Shown in pieces: positions 36,974-48,930 of a DNA stretch of 64,000 nucleotides. The translations under genes were made by a program, and so were the position numbers. Position 1 is the first letter of the stretch. The number at the start of each line of letters is the position of its first letter. Below the pieces are notes generated by a model. That model was not told the origin of the DNA. It worked only from the letters and a program-made list of their open reading frames with translations, and searched no databases. Source of the DNA: Dermatemys mawii (Eukaryota > Chordata > Testudines > Dermatemydidae); contig ML677335.1 in the NCBI GenBank assembly GCA_007922305.1, positions 23,340,867 through 23,404,866 of the forward strand, written 5' to 3'.

Positions 36974-38151
36974 CAGGAGGCAGCTGCCCTGAGCTCCTTG
37001 TTAAAAGGGGGTTGCTCAGTGTGGAGAACTCTGCATAAAGCACAGTACAGCCTGGCATGGCAGAAATGGGGTGAGTGCCATGGGGCTGGCTGGCTGACCC
37101 TCCCCCTTTCACACAGGGTAGGGGAAGCCTGAATCTGGCAGGCCCCAGGAGCTGTGCCTCTGTTTGGCTCTAACCAGCATAACCAGACTAATTCATTAGC
37201 ACCAAAATTCAAATTAAACAACACAAACCACTCTGCCTCTGCAGGCTACTAACTCATTCTTCCCCCGGGCAGTGATGCATTACATCACAGGCAATTGCTC
37301 TTAACTATATCTGTTCCTTGACACCTGCCTCTCAAAGTGCATGTGTTCCCCTTCCTCTTCTCCCCCTTCTTTGGGGCAAGCTGCATTGTGGGAGTGATTG
37401 CAGCAAATGAATGGGGCTGGGGAGGGAGGAAATGATGTAGGGAGAGAGTGAAAACAAATGCTGGGGCCTTCCTCCTCCACCACCGCTGCTCGCTGTTGAA
37501 GTGGATTTACATCACAATCTCAAACTAAAGCCAAGTCGACTCTGGAATCAGCAGAAAGTGAAGCGCTTTCCCTAATCGAATCACACGCTGGTGCCACTAG
37601 TGAAGCTCTGCAAAGCAGAAAGAACTCTGGAGCCACTGAACCGCAAACGCCACCCCCTCCTCTTTATCAAATTGTTCCTTTATTTTCCATGCCTCTCTCA
37701 CTCTCTGTTTTGGCCACGAGCAAGCTTATTTTTAGGGGAGGAGGTTTGGAATGCCATGTTAGAGACTTTGCCTCATGCTCCATGCCCTTCCCGCTTCTGT
37801 GCCACCACTTCTTGCTCGCCTTCACCACCACTTGCTCACCCGTAGCTGAGGGAAAGGGAGACGCTGAAATGCCACATTGTCTGGGTTGCAGTCCCCTACT
37901 ATTGCTGCTGTTGGGACAGGCCACCTCCCTTACCTTCTGCTTTTAAGCACATCCCATGAAGCAATGGGGCTGAGTTTGATCATGCACCAGCGTAAAGTGT
38001 AGAGAAATTGAGCCTCATAGGTAGTGGGGAGTGAACAGGCTTGCAGCTTTCAGGAAATATAAATGGTGTTTTTGCTAATCCATCATGCTCTGCTGCCCCT
38101 ACTTCTATCAGGGACTTTGGCCCAATCCTGTGCAGTGCTGAGTGTCTCTCA
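36974..38151. other. Unassigned DNA
   Basis: No repeat or exon is recognised. The 37667-37946 region has three mutually overlapping frames on both strands, none with a domain. Confidence 0.5.
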
Positions 38152-38159
38152 GGATCAGG

Positions 38160-38282
38160 TAGGGTGACCAGACAGCAAGTGTGAAAAATTGGGATGGGGG
38201 TGGGGGATAATAGGAACCTATATAAGAAAAAGACCCAAAAATCAGGACTGTCCCTATAAAATCGGGACATCTGGTCATCCTA
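38160..38282. mobile_element. hAT-type MITE, 123 bp, perfect 8-bp target duplication
   Basis: The ends TAGGGTGACCAGA and TCTGGTCATCCTA are inverted repeats with one mismatch. The 8-mer GGATCAGG flanks it exactly at 38152-38159 and 38283-38290. The interior includes AAGAAAAAGACCCAAAAATC and ATAAAATCGGGACATC. A familiar turtle MITE type. Confidence 0.92.
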
Positions 38283-38290
38283 GGATCAGG

Positions 38291-40076
38291 TCCTGATCAA
38301 GGAGATGGACTCACTGTCCTAATGGGCCTTTTCTATCTCAGTCTTCTATGCTTCCTCTCCTCTTCTCCTATCGCTCACCCACTCATTTCCAGGCATCTCC
38401 AACTACTGCCCAGGATGAGCTTCCTCCTGCCACATGTCCCCCAGTGAAGATGATTTGTTAACAGTCAGTTTGGAGGGAAGAAGCAGATAGAATGGGATCT
38501 AGGGGTGGTACATCACCTGCACCAGCCATGGACCGAGCACGGGTCCCCAAACAGGACCCAGACTGGGGTTTCTATAATGCATGGCCGAAGGCCTGATTCT
38601 CTAGTGCCCTCTGGACCCTTTGTGCTGTTTGGGGAATGCAGAGTAATCATAACCCCAGTTTAAATGGTCCCCAAAGGATTCCTTCAACAGTGTGGAATCC
38701 TGCAGTGAGGAAGAACTGCTGTAGTAGTTCCTATGGCACTCTCCTTCCAAGCCCCCAGTTCAGGGGATGTTTTCAGGGAAGGCGGGGAGGGTATGGATAG
38801 GGCATCCCTATACTCAGCCCTGGGGATTATGGTTAGGGGGGTGCAGCATATCCCTGGGGTCAGCGATAAGCCGCTTTTGCCCCCATCGCCTCCTTCCATG
38901 GACTTGTGCTGAGAACTTCACATCTAGTGTGGGGAATCTGGGCCAAAGTGTCCCTGCTGATTTAGATGGGTCAGCTGACTGCATCTTCTCACAAGATCAA
39001 GAGGTCTCTGCCTGCCACCGCTGCTGGCGTGAGGTTCCGCTGTCAGGAAAGGCTGCCATGCAGAGGGGCCTCTAGGACGGAATTGGGGAGATAGATGAAC
39101 CAGCCATGTTCTGGAGACAGCTACACCCAAGTACTTGGGATGAGAGAGTAGTTAAGTCTCCACCGGCTCAGTCACTGCTCAGCCTCTCTGCTGAGATTGC
39201 TAATCAGGATACCTATTGCACTGGTTTATGTGACACAGACACTTGTCCACCAGGACTAGACTGATACACCAGCTAACTCGTGTCACACAGGCCTTAGCGC
39301 TGTACTTAGGGAAATGAGTCTCACTGATTTCCCCCTTCCTCCCATCGTCAGGCCATTTCTTCATTCTCATCATCTCTGTTCGAGGAAGGGCAGGGTAATA
39401 AACTTAAGATAACCAGTCATCCCAGCAAGTGTCCATCCCACACACAAGCCCCGTGGCTTCTCAGTGACAATAAACAGCATCATTGCATCACATCTATCAA
39501 TGGCTGACGTGACAAAAGAGGGATGGAGGATAGAAAATTGGCTGAAACTGGCTGTCCTGCCTTTCCATCAGCTCCCTTTTCAAGTCTGTCTTGAAAGCAG
39601 GAGACCACCATGTGCCTCCAACTCCTGTCCCATCAATCAGCCAGGGGTATAATTCCACTCCTATAGCCAGTTCCCTGACAGCAGCACAGCTATGGGAAAG
39701 AAGAGGAGGGGGAAGTGTTGCTACCACCAGGTGCCTGCCAACTGCAACACAGAGGAAAACACATTACTAATATTTGAATGTCGTATTTATTTTTGCATTT
39801 ATTTTGTGTTTGGATTTGTCAGTAACATCCTTTTTATAACTCATCTCTACAAAAAACAAAAACCACTTCAGCACTTATCAAACCCTGGAGACTGAAATCC
39901 CCTATTTCCTGAACAGAGATAGCCAAGGCAGTGACAGGGTAAGCCTCCTCACATGGGTCAATCAATGAGCCTTCAACCTGTCCTGGAGGGGCCACTTTTA
40001 GGTGTGAAAAGTACAAAGTTCCCAGGCCCATTCAGTCCTTGGTTTTCTGGCAAAACTGCAGATAAGGGTGCAAATC
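38291..40076. other. Unassigned non-coding DNA
   Basis: Nothing recognisable beyond short frames without domains. Confidence 0.5.
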
Positions 40077-40145
40077 ATAGAATATCAGGGTTGGAAGGGA
40101 CCTCAGGAGATCATCTAGTCCAACCCCCTGATTTTGCAATGGGGA
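40077..40145 (-). mobile_element. CR1 LINE 3' tip
   Basis: TCATAGAATATCAGGGTTGG, AAGGGACCTCAGGAGATCAT and CTAGTCCAACCCCCTGATTT together are the antisense 3' terminus of CR1, starting at the ATAGAAT terminal motif. Only about 70 bp remain. Confidence 0.85.
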
Positions 40146-43100
40146 CAACTAGGAATTAAGAACTGAAATGAGATCACAAGAACATTTTGCACTGGCCACC
40201 AAACTACTACCAGCTGGTAACACTGCCTGGTCACTACCGCACTGAGCTGCACCCATTCCCATTTTCCTGAATCACCATTCCCCCTTGCTACAACTAATGT
40301 TTAAAATCAAAATATACCCAAATGAAGAAGGAAGGTATTGTACATCTGGGGTCGGGCTTGGGTTATGGGGGATAGCATAATACATTACCAAATGGGAGAA
40401 AATTACTTGTTGACAGGCTTGGCCCTGGGAAGTACAATGAATGCTTCACACTCATCCCCCCAACCCTACCATTCATCATGCAGAGTTTTAACACGTTTCC
40501 TCATTAACCTTCCAGGCATAGCTGTGAAACACACACACCTCGAGAACCATTTCCAGGCATAGCTGTGAGATGCTCAAACACCTTTCCAACTGCCTAATAT
40601 TTCAAACCACTGACTTGAGTTTACTCCATCTCAGCTGACACAAGTACAGCTGCTTCTTTCACATTGCATCTATTTGGGGAGTGGATGACTTGGGGACATG
40701 GTAGCAGAATAATGGAGCTTTGCATGTTCTAGTTGACTGGTGTGAGCCTGGCGCTGGTTGGTAGTGATCTAAAGTCATCGCCATTTAATGTATGCAGTGT
40801 CGTTGTAGCCGTTTTGATCCCAGGATATTAGGCACATCAATTGCTTAAGTGAAATGAATTGTGGGAATCAGTCCACAAATGGATACCTCTCCAGTTCACA
40901 ACTGTCACAAATCGCAACCAACATCCTAGCTGGCAGCCTCAGCAGAGGCCAAAGAAAGAATGGCATGAAAAGCTGTGCTATCTTCTCACCTCAGAAGGTG
41001 CTCCTCCCAGTCAGGCACATTGGCAGGGCAATGGACTGACCTAGTGTTGCTCGTGTTGTATGTGTTCTGTAATGAATAGAGGACTTTGGAATCTGGGGCT
41101 TTCCTCTTGTCGACTTTTCCCCAGCGCTATAATTCATCCACAAAAAAAAGAAAGAAAAACAAGCCCACTATTTTTGTAAGGGAAGTCACAGCCTGGGGAA
41201 TGAGTTGCTGTGGAATTTTTTCCCTTATCCAGGCAATCTCCAACATGGCTTGTGTACAAGAGTTCTTCTTGGTTTGTCCTTTTTCGTACACTGTATCTAG
41301 CATTATCAGTATCTCTGCCTCACATCCCCTTTTCTCTGTGTTAATTTCTCTATATTTCTTTTAACTCTGTGTTAATTTCTTTATATTCCTTCACCTTGCA
41401 AATGCCTAATTAGGTTGGAGTGACTGTCAGACTTGATAGTGTAGTTACAGATAATGTATGCAAATTGTCTTGAAGTCCTGAGAAGCCTTGAAATAGCATG
41501 GACAAAGGCCTCCAGCTAACCCAATATACACCTGTTAAATTAAAAGGTCTTTGCAGCTGACCAAGGCTGAAAATAACAAGCATGCTGTAATCTGCCCATG
41601 AACTAGCTGCATCTTGAATTGATAAACTGGGTTAAGGCAAGAAGACTGCCAGAAAGATGCAATGGTCCATTTCTCTTTTAAACAAATATCTTTATTTTTA
41701 AAATTCCTCTCCACTAAAATCCTATCTGTTTCCTAAATATACTTACCAGATGTCTGCTTCAGGGCACTTGTTGCTGCTCAGAAGGTTAGATGTGGTAATG
41801 TTGCAGTCTAGTAGCTGATAAGTATTTCCAAGTGATTGCTGATGCTACTCTCCTGGTGGGCAGTATGTGAGGTGTGTGTGTATGCCCTGTGCATGTAAGT
41901 ACATATGGCAAATCACTCTTGCAGTTAGGATGGGAGAAGATAAATTAATTTCTTCTTTAAGGATGCCGCGGTGTGATCATCTAACTGGGGTTGGGAAAGA
42001 ACCTTCGTGGTAAAAATGACCTTCATGGAAGACTGAGTAAAGCTTTGCTTCTCCTACAGGTTATGCCTCGGAGTTTTTATTTTCTTCTTCTATAATTTAT
42101 ATTATCTTGATTTTTAAAATAATACTGTAAGTGCACATAGCTCTTTGTATATAAAATAGCTGACTCCAATAACTTACAGTCTACAGGCACAGTGCAATAT
42201 AATGGAGCAGCACAAAGGGTCATGTGGTCTTTATAATGTGCATGCATCACAGGAGAGATGGGATTTCGGATATTTTTGGAAAGAGGAAAGATAAGATGCA
42301 TTAAATAGGACTGTTCCAAGTGTACTAGTTTGTATGAAAGAAGGAACAAACTCAGAAGTGAGAAAAGGAAGCAGTCAGAAGAGAAGTCTGGCTGAACCTT
42401 AGGGAGAGAGGAGGAATACAAGGGAAGATGACGAGGTTGGAGGTATAGGCGAGGATTAAGTTAGGGAACCCAATGTGGAATAAGATATGGAGTGAGTGAA
42501 GAGAGTCAAGAAGACAGGTTCAAATAACAGTGGAAGAAAATAATCTTGGCAGTGGTGTTTTGGATAGAATGGTGGGGAGACCGAGAGAGATTAGGGAGGA
42601 GGCAGAGAAGGAAGTTACATCAGCTGATACTAGGCCATAAGAGGAAGACCCAGTATAAGATGTGGAGTGAATAGCAGATCTCAGGTGGCAGTGAGCAAAG
42701 CCAAAGAAACCCCATGGTAGCCGAGACAATATTTTAAAGGAGATATGTTTTCCTCATTGGAGGGGTGTGCTCAGTAAAGAAATATGACTGATGAATGCTG
42801 GTAAAATCCAGCTGGGAAACACTGGTACCTGTAAGACACCCATGATACTTTTTGGGGTACCCAGGGCTGTGAATCACCTTGTTGCCACCTGGCTCCAGCA
42901 TGAGGGGGTCTTGCCTGTACCAGCTGAGTGTTGGCTCCCTAGTACAACCAGCCTTTCAGCCATTCAACCTCTCTTCTGGGCTACAGGCAGCCCAGCCTTT
43001 GCCCTGCAGGCTGGCAATATATATACCCCAACCCCTGAATCCCTTCAACATGTCCTCCAGCAGTAACCAGTCCCTGATAACTGGACAACCACAGAAATCC

Positions 43101-43723
43101 CGTATCCTTCATTCCCAAAGGAAAAATGTACCCCAGTTTACAAGTTTTCCCTGAGCCCACTGCTTCTGTATCACACAAAGCACTTGAGTTCAATTATAGT
43201 AAAACAAAAGGAGACTGGAAGACTAGAGGTTCAAGGAGAAACACATTAGTGGTGGGAACAAATGGCTACATATGAAAGAAAGTGATAAAATGTGAACTAG
43301 GGACCACACTTGTTAATAGCTACCTTTTCTATCTATAAAGTCGATTCTCACCCCAAAGTTCAGTCTTTTGCACCACTTGCTAGTCCCCAGGAGCTAGGAC
43401 CCAGTCTTTCATGAAGCACCCCTGCTCCTCAAGGTACCTCTTCAGTGAATGCTGAATCAATCCATATTATCTTTCTCCATACTGAATCAATCTTTTGTCT
43501 TCATTCACAGACAGGGCCATCCCCTGTCTGCTATAATGCTCCTTTTCACTTCCAAGGGGTGTTGATTATTGTAGTTTGTTTTTGATGGGTTTCCATTGAC
43601 TTTTCTGGGTTGGTGCAAAGGTAGACAATTGAGCAATACACTATGTAATTGGCTACTCAGAAAAGGGTGACAACTCCCTCCTGCTGGAATGGGCCCCATG
43701 AAGATTTCGGATTCCCTAGTGAC
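40146..43723. other. Unassigned DNA; 18-bp direct repeat at 40510 and 40551
   Basis: TTCCAGGCATAGCTGTGA occurs at 40510-40527 and again at 40551-40568. The 40797-40834 repeat fragment is listed separately. No exons are seen; 42791-43193 has overlapping frames on both strands without domains. Confidence 0.5.
40797..40834. mobile_element. Fragment of the second fold-back repeat family
   Basis: GTGTCGTTGTAGCCGTTTTG and ATCCCAGGATATTAG match the head of the outer element at 15.74 kb (TTGTAGCCCTTTGAGTCCCA, GGATATTAG). It stops abruptly after that. Confidence 0.65.
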
Positions 43724-43726
43724 TCA

Positions 43727-44402
43727 GGGCTTGGTTACACTGGCACTTTATAGCGCTATAAAGCCCCCACGAGCGCTATAACCTCCTCCCTGTCCACACT
43801 GGCAAGTCATGTAGAACGCTATAACTGCTGAGTTATAGCGCTATTGTTAATCCACCTCCGCATGGGGAATAAGGGCTGTAGTGCAGCTGTTGTAGCGCTA
43901 CAGCAAGAATGTGGACACCCACTGCGCTACAAGTAATCTCTGGAGATGCCTAGAGCCATTTAAGGCAATTGACGTCTCTTCCCTTTGTTTTGAACTCGGC
44001 TGGAGGAATGCGGAAGTACCTCTTTAGAGTTTCTCTCTTAACTCGGCAGATAAGCAATGCAAATGTTTAAGGAGGGAGCCTGTGTGAAAACAAAGCCCTC
44101 TGTGAACGGAGGCTCGCTGACTGGCTTTCAGAAGATCGGAAAAATCACTGTCTCTCTCCCTCTACATACACACAACGCGTCCCCCCTCACCCCCCTCGTT
44201 TAAAAAGCACGTTGCACCCAGCTGAATGCTGGGATACCTGCCCTAATGCGCTGCTCTTAATGCTGCATTAAGTGCCCCAAATGTGGCCATGCTGTACCGC
44301 TGGTGCGTCTGAGTGTGGACATACAATAGCGCTATACATATTACTGTATAAGGGGATCACTATAACCAATAGCGCTATAATCTTGTAAGTGTAACCATAC
44401 CC
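43727..44402. mobile_element. Harbinger-like MITE, 676 bp, rich in AGCGCT palindromes
   Basis: The left end GGGCTTGGTTACACTGGCA and right end TGTAAGTGTAACCATACCC are imperfect inverted repeats, flanked by TCA on both sides (43724-43726 and 44403-44405). The first and last 150 bp carry repeated self-complementary blocks TATAGCGCTATA, AGCGCTATAAC, GTAGCGCTAC and AATAGCGCTAT. The terminus is related to that of the element at 1-2055 (GGCTTGG-TACACTTGC). Non-coding. Confidence 0.8.
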
Positions 44403-44479
44403 TCAATCTCATTCCAAAATCACTGGATTACCCCACTGTAATAACTAGACCTGGGAATTTACATGGTGGTACTTGCACA

Positions 44480-44512
44480 TTTTGTGTGTGTGTGTGTGTA
44501 TGTGTGTGTATG
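44480..44512. repeat. GT microsatellite
   Basis: TTTTGTGTGTGTGTGTGTAT followed by GTGTGTGTATG. Confidence 0.9.
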
Positions 44513-45252
44513 CGCTTGTTTATCTGTTTTTGCTTATCTGAATGCTTTGCAGTCTCTATGTTCAAACTTGGATTCTTGACAGAAAATTTAGACCATTGTG
44601 TCTAATCCACCAGTAGTACATCATTAGTGGTAAAACAGGGTATGGAGAGAGAACACATAGGAACGGCCATACCGAGTCAGACCAATGGTCCGTCTTGCCC
44701 AGTATCCTGTCTTCTGACAGTGGCTGGTGCCGGATGCTTCAGAAGGATTGAACAGAGCAAGGCAATTATCAAATGATCCATCCCCTGACATCCAGTCTCA
44801 GCTTCTGGCAGTCAGAGGCTTTTGGACCCTCTGACTGCCAGAAGCTGGTTGCATCCCTGACCATCATGGCTAACTGCCATTGATGGGCCTATCCTCCATT
44901 AGCTTATCTTATTCTTGTTTGAACCCAATATACTTTTAGCATTCACAACATTCCCTAGCAATGAGTTCCACAGGTTGAATGTGTATTATGTGAAAAAGTA
45001 CTTCTCTAAGCTTGTTTTAAACCTTCTGCCTATTAATTCAGTGACCTCTGGTTCATGTGTTATGTGAACGGATAAACAACATTTCTTTATTCAATTGCTC
45101 CATATCATTCATGATTTTACAGACCTCTATCATATCCCCCCATAGTCATCTCTTTTTTAAATTGAACAGTCTTTTCTAATCTCTCCTTTTCTGGAAGCTA
45201 TTCCATACCCCAACCACTTTCTCACCCTTCGCTGTATCTTTTCCAGTTCACG

Positions 45253-45596
45253 GCTGGAGCACCCACAAGGAAAAAATGGTGGGTGCAGAGCATCCACCGA
45301 TAGCCCCCTTATTAGCTCACCCCCATTTCTGCGGCACTTCCTGCCGGTAGGCCCTGCAGATCAGCACCTCCTCCTCCCTCCCCACACCTCCTGCCCACCA
45401 CAATCAGCTGTTTCAAGGTATGCAGAAGGCTTGGAGGGAGAGGGAGAGAGAGAGGATATGGGAGTGGAGTGGAGTGGGAAGGGGCGGAGTGCGGGTGGGC
45501 CCTTCGGGAAAGGGATAGAGTGGGAGCAGGCCCTGAGGTGGAGCCAGGGATCGAGCACCCCCTGGCACTTTGAAAAGTCAGCATCTGTGGGCGTAA
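45253..45596. mobile_element. Insertion in CR1, probable hAT-like repeat
   Basis: The block from CTGGAGCACCCACAAGG to AAAAGTCAGCATCTGTGGG has a purine-rich middle with GGAGTGGAGTGGGAAGGGGC. It interrupts the CR1 wording (expected continuation after CTTTTCCAGTTC). I recognise it as a common turtle repeat but the termini are too degraded to prove hAT ends. Minus and plus frames over it (45312-45634) are composition artefacts. Confidence 0.5.
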
Positions 45597-45870
45597 GGCT
45601 ATGTCTGCACTACAGCCTATATCAGCACAATTGATGTCACTAAGGTGTGTGACTATTCCATCCCCCTAAGCAACATACATTTTGCTGACATAAGCATTCG
45701 TGTGGACAGTGCTATGTCAGTGGGAGAGCTTCTCCCACTGACATAGCTTCTGCTGCTCGTGGAACTGGGTTTTTTATGCCAACGGGAGAGCTGTCTCCCA
45801 TCAGCATACAGAATTTTCTCCAGATGCACTGCAGCGGTGCAGCTGTATTACAGTACATATAGACATGGCC
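45597..45870. mobile_element. Harbinger-like MITE, 274 bp, inside CR1
   Basis: The ends GGCTATGTCTGCACTACA and GTACATATAGACATGGCC are imperfect inverted repeats, with TAA (45594-45596) and TTA (45871-45873) at the flanks. The interior palindrome GTGGGAGAGCTTCTCCCAC and the phrase AGCATACAGA match the MITE at 3146-3425. After the right flank the CR1 resumes as TTAAGAGCCTTTGGTGAGGG. Confidence 0.8.
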
Positions 45871-46314
45871 TTAAGAGCCTTTGGTGAGGGACCTTGTCAA
45901 AGGCTTTCTGAAAGGCCAACTACACTATATCCACTGGATTACCCTTGTCCAGATGTTTGTTAATCCCGCTCAAAACATTCTAATAGATTGGTGAGGCATG
46001 ATTTCCTTTTACACAAGCCATGTTGACTTTTCCAATGTATGGTGTCCATCTATGTGTCTGATAATTCTATACTTTACTATAGTGTCACCCAATTTGCCTG
46101 GGACTGAAGGTAGGCTTATCTCCTGTAATTGCCAGGGGAAAAGCCTTTTTTTAAAACAAAAAACCAAAAAACCCCAGCATTATATTAGCTATCCTCCACT
46201 CATCCAGTACAGAGGCTGATGTAAGTGATAGGTTATATGCCACAATTAGTAGTTCTGCAATTTTATATTTGAGTTCCTTCAGAACTTTTGGGTGAATATC
46301 TTCTCGTTCGACTT

Positions 46315-47080
46315 ATTACTGTTACAGGTGTGCTTCCTTTTCAGCCCCAGCTGCTGCATTTGTCCTTGGTGAGTAGCTTTCTCCCTTTCCTCGGATGCTT
46401 TTTCAAGTTTGGGCAAAGCTTGCTTTTCCTTTACTTGGATATCAGCCAGATTTGCTTCATTTTCAAGCCTCTTTTCATCTGCTGGCATCTGCAGATGGAC
46501 AGCTTCTGTTGCTGCCTTATGTTCTCATGTCAGATCACTGATCTTTAACTTTTAAAACTCTCAATATCAATTTAGATTCTGAAATATGTGCGGTTCTGAT
46601 CCAAAGCTCAATTGACCTGGTTCTGTGGATTCCGTCCTGACTACATCAGTTTAACCTTGCCTGGTGTGGGTCACAGCTGAGAATGCCAAATTCAGGACAG
46701 ACTGGTAAAAAACCAGGCAATCACTCCCCAATATTGGTGGTTATTCTAACACTGGAGTTCACCAAGCCAGTAACACAAGTGACCTTCTGTATCATCACAC
46801 TGGTTAACAAGAAGCTAAAAACACAGTCCCTTTCAGCCCAAGTGCATGGAAAGTTACTGGCAAAAGACGTAGTCTTAGATCACATGTCCTTACATGCCTT
46901 GCTGAATCAATGGGAGCAGCCATTGCCTCAGTGCTCTCTGAAATGTCTCCTGGGGGGGCTCACTGAGTGAGCTGATATCAAGCAGGCTGGCTAGCTTAGA
47001 TGCAAATCTGTCCTGGGGCATCACCTAAGAAAATAATAGGTTAGAGATAAAAGCACATAGCCACTATTCATTACTTCCCA
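46315..47080. mobile_element. Unidentified insertion in CR1, possibly LTR-retroelement derived
   Basis: CR1 wording stops near GACTTATTACTG (46320) and resumes after about 47080. Between lies a minus-strand frame (46488-46279) reading MPADEKRLENEANLADIQVK then EKQALPKLEKASEEREKATH, a highly charged helix of gag-like or transposon-accessory type, followed to the right by TGGTGTGGGTCACAGCTGAG and CCAAATTCAGGACAGACTGG, a phrase I associate with turtle LTR elements. There is no clear terminal repeat. The identity is a guess; the interruption of CR1 is well supported. Confidence 0.5.
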
Positions 47081-47792
47081 TACAATGATGATACAAGGAT
47101 TCAAATGGTATAATCATACTTAACAGATGATAACTTTTCCATTGACACCTTACATGACATACTTTGTACAAGACTTACTGCAATTTTGTAACAGTGGTGA
47201 CGCTATTAGTTTACCTAGTTATCTTCCTTTTTATACAGCATCACAGTTAGTTTTTGTGTCTCTTGCTAGTTGCTCTTCAAATTGTTTTTTTGGCCTGCCT
47301 AATTATACTTTTACCCCTCACTTGCCAGAGTTTATGCTCCTTTCCAGTTTTCTCTGTAGGATATGACTTCCAGTTTTTAAAGGATGCCTTTTTGTCTCTA
47401 ACTGCCTCTTTGCTGTTTAGCCATGGTCGTATTTTCTGGTCCTCTTCTTTCTTAAAAAATTCAGATATACATATAGACTGAATCTCTATTATTGTGTTTC
47501 ATTTCCATGCAGCTTGCAAGCATTTTATTCTCATGATTGTTCCTTTTAATTTCTGTTTAACTAACTTCCTCATTTTTGTGTAGATTTCCTTTTTGAAGTT
47601 AAATGGTACTGTGTTGCAATTCTTTGGTATTTATCTCCTCTACAAGAATGTTAAATTTAATTACATCCTAGTTGCTATTACTGAGTGGGGTTCAGCTATA
47701 TTCACCTCTTGGACCAGATCTTATGTTCCATTTAGGACTAAATCAAGAATTGTCTCTCCCCTTGTGGGTTCTGGGACTAGCTGCTCCAAAAA

Positions 47793-48023
47793 TCAGTTAT
47801 AAACAGTGTCTAAAAATTTTATCTGAGCATCCCATCTGGAGGTGACATGTTTCCAGTCAATATGGGGATAGCTGAAATGCTCCATTATTATTGAGTTTTC
47901 TGTATGTGTGGCCTCTTGAATCTCTCTGAGCATTTCCCAGTCACTGTCACGATCTTGGTCAGGTGGATGGTAGTGTATTTCTACTGGCCTACTCTTGTTA
48001 TTCAAGCATGGAATGTCTACCAA
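47793..48023 (-). pseudogene. CR1 AP-type endonuclease fragment
   Basis: The minus frame reads HYHPPDQDRDSDWEMLREIQ, then ENSIIMEHFSYPHIDW and IKFLDT. In CR1 and related LINEs the block is a YYRPPDQD turn followed by IIMGDFNYPHIDW; the G-D-F-N set contains a metal- or substrate-binding Asp and Asn. Here it reads EHFS, so the catalytic residues are lost. The surrounding plus-strand sequence from 47270 to 48310 continues the same domain in other frames. It is a decayed part of the 44650-49690 copy. Confidence 0.85.
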
Positions 48024-48350
48024 TAGAGATTCTATGGTATAATTTGGCTCATTTCACATTTTTACTATATTTAACTCTATGTTTTATTTCCTACTCTGTC
48101 ATTCCTATATATTTTGTACCCTGGTATTACCATTTCCCATTGGTTAGCAACGTTCGACCAAGTTTCTGCAACGCCTGTTACATCAATATCTTCATTTAAT
48201 ATCAGGCACTTCAGTTCACCCATCTCAGTGTTTGGACTTCTAACATTTGTATACAAGTACTCACAAAATTTGTCAATATTTAGTTGTCTACCTTCATGAG
48301 ATGCAATTGAATGGGATTTTTTGTTTTGTTTTACTGTTTCTCTTCAAAAA

Positions 48351-48930
48351 CAATGAGGAGTCCTTGTGGCGCCTTAGAGACAGAGGGGTTGGCTACACTT
48401 GCAGATGTAGAGCGCTGGGAGTTAAACCAGCCTTCAGAGACCGCAGCAAGGAAAACGCTGCCGTGTGTTTACACTGTCAGCTGCAAGCGCACTGGCCTGG
48501 CCACATTAACAGCTCTTGCAATGCTTGCGGTAGCTATCCCAGTGTCCAACTGGCTGCAATGTGCTTTTCAAATAGGGGAGTGTGACAGAGTGTGTTGTGT
48601 GTATGTAGGAGGAGAGCCAGTGTGTTTTGAGGGGCAGAGTGTGTCAGTATGCTGTCTTGTAAGTTCAGAGAGGAGCAGACCCCCCTTCCCTCGACTCTCT
48701 CTCTCTCACACACACACAGCATTCCACGCTAATGGTTTGCTTTGTCCCGGAGCAGATAAGCACCCAGGATGTCAGAAACTGAGCTTGGAAAAGGGATATC
48801 CACATGCTGCAGCTGAGTGGCCACTTGACTTCAGAGGATTATGGGATGTTTCCGGAGGTCAGTCACAGCACAGTAAAGCAACACGTCATCCAAACCATGT
48901 GCTCCTTCACATCTGTTGGTTTCCCTACAG
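48351..48930. mobile_element. Penelope-like stub plus Harbinger-type insertion in CR1
   Basis: Bases 48351-48380 (CAATGAGGAGTCCTTGTGGC, GCCTTAGAGA) are a 30-bp piece of the fold-back family. From 48385 the sequence GGGGTTGGCTACACTTGCAG and ATGTAGAGCGCTGGGAG is a Harbinger-type terminus like that of the 1-2055 element; it continues through a (TC/CA)n stretch near 48690-48718 to about 48930. CR1 then resumes with TCCTTAGTTTAAAAAC. The long plus frame 48311-48937 crosses this junction and is not a gene. Confidence 0.65.

Noticed and set aside
38160..38282. Mariner-type MITE with TA duplication
   Set aside because: The ends do start and finish with TA, but the flanking exact 8-mer GGATCAGG fits hAT better.
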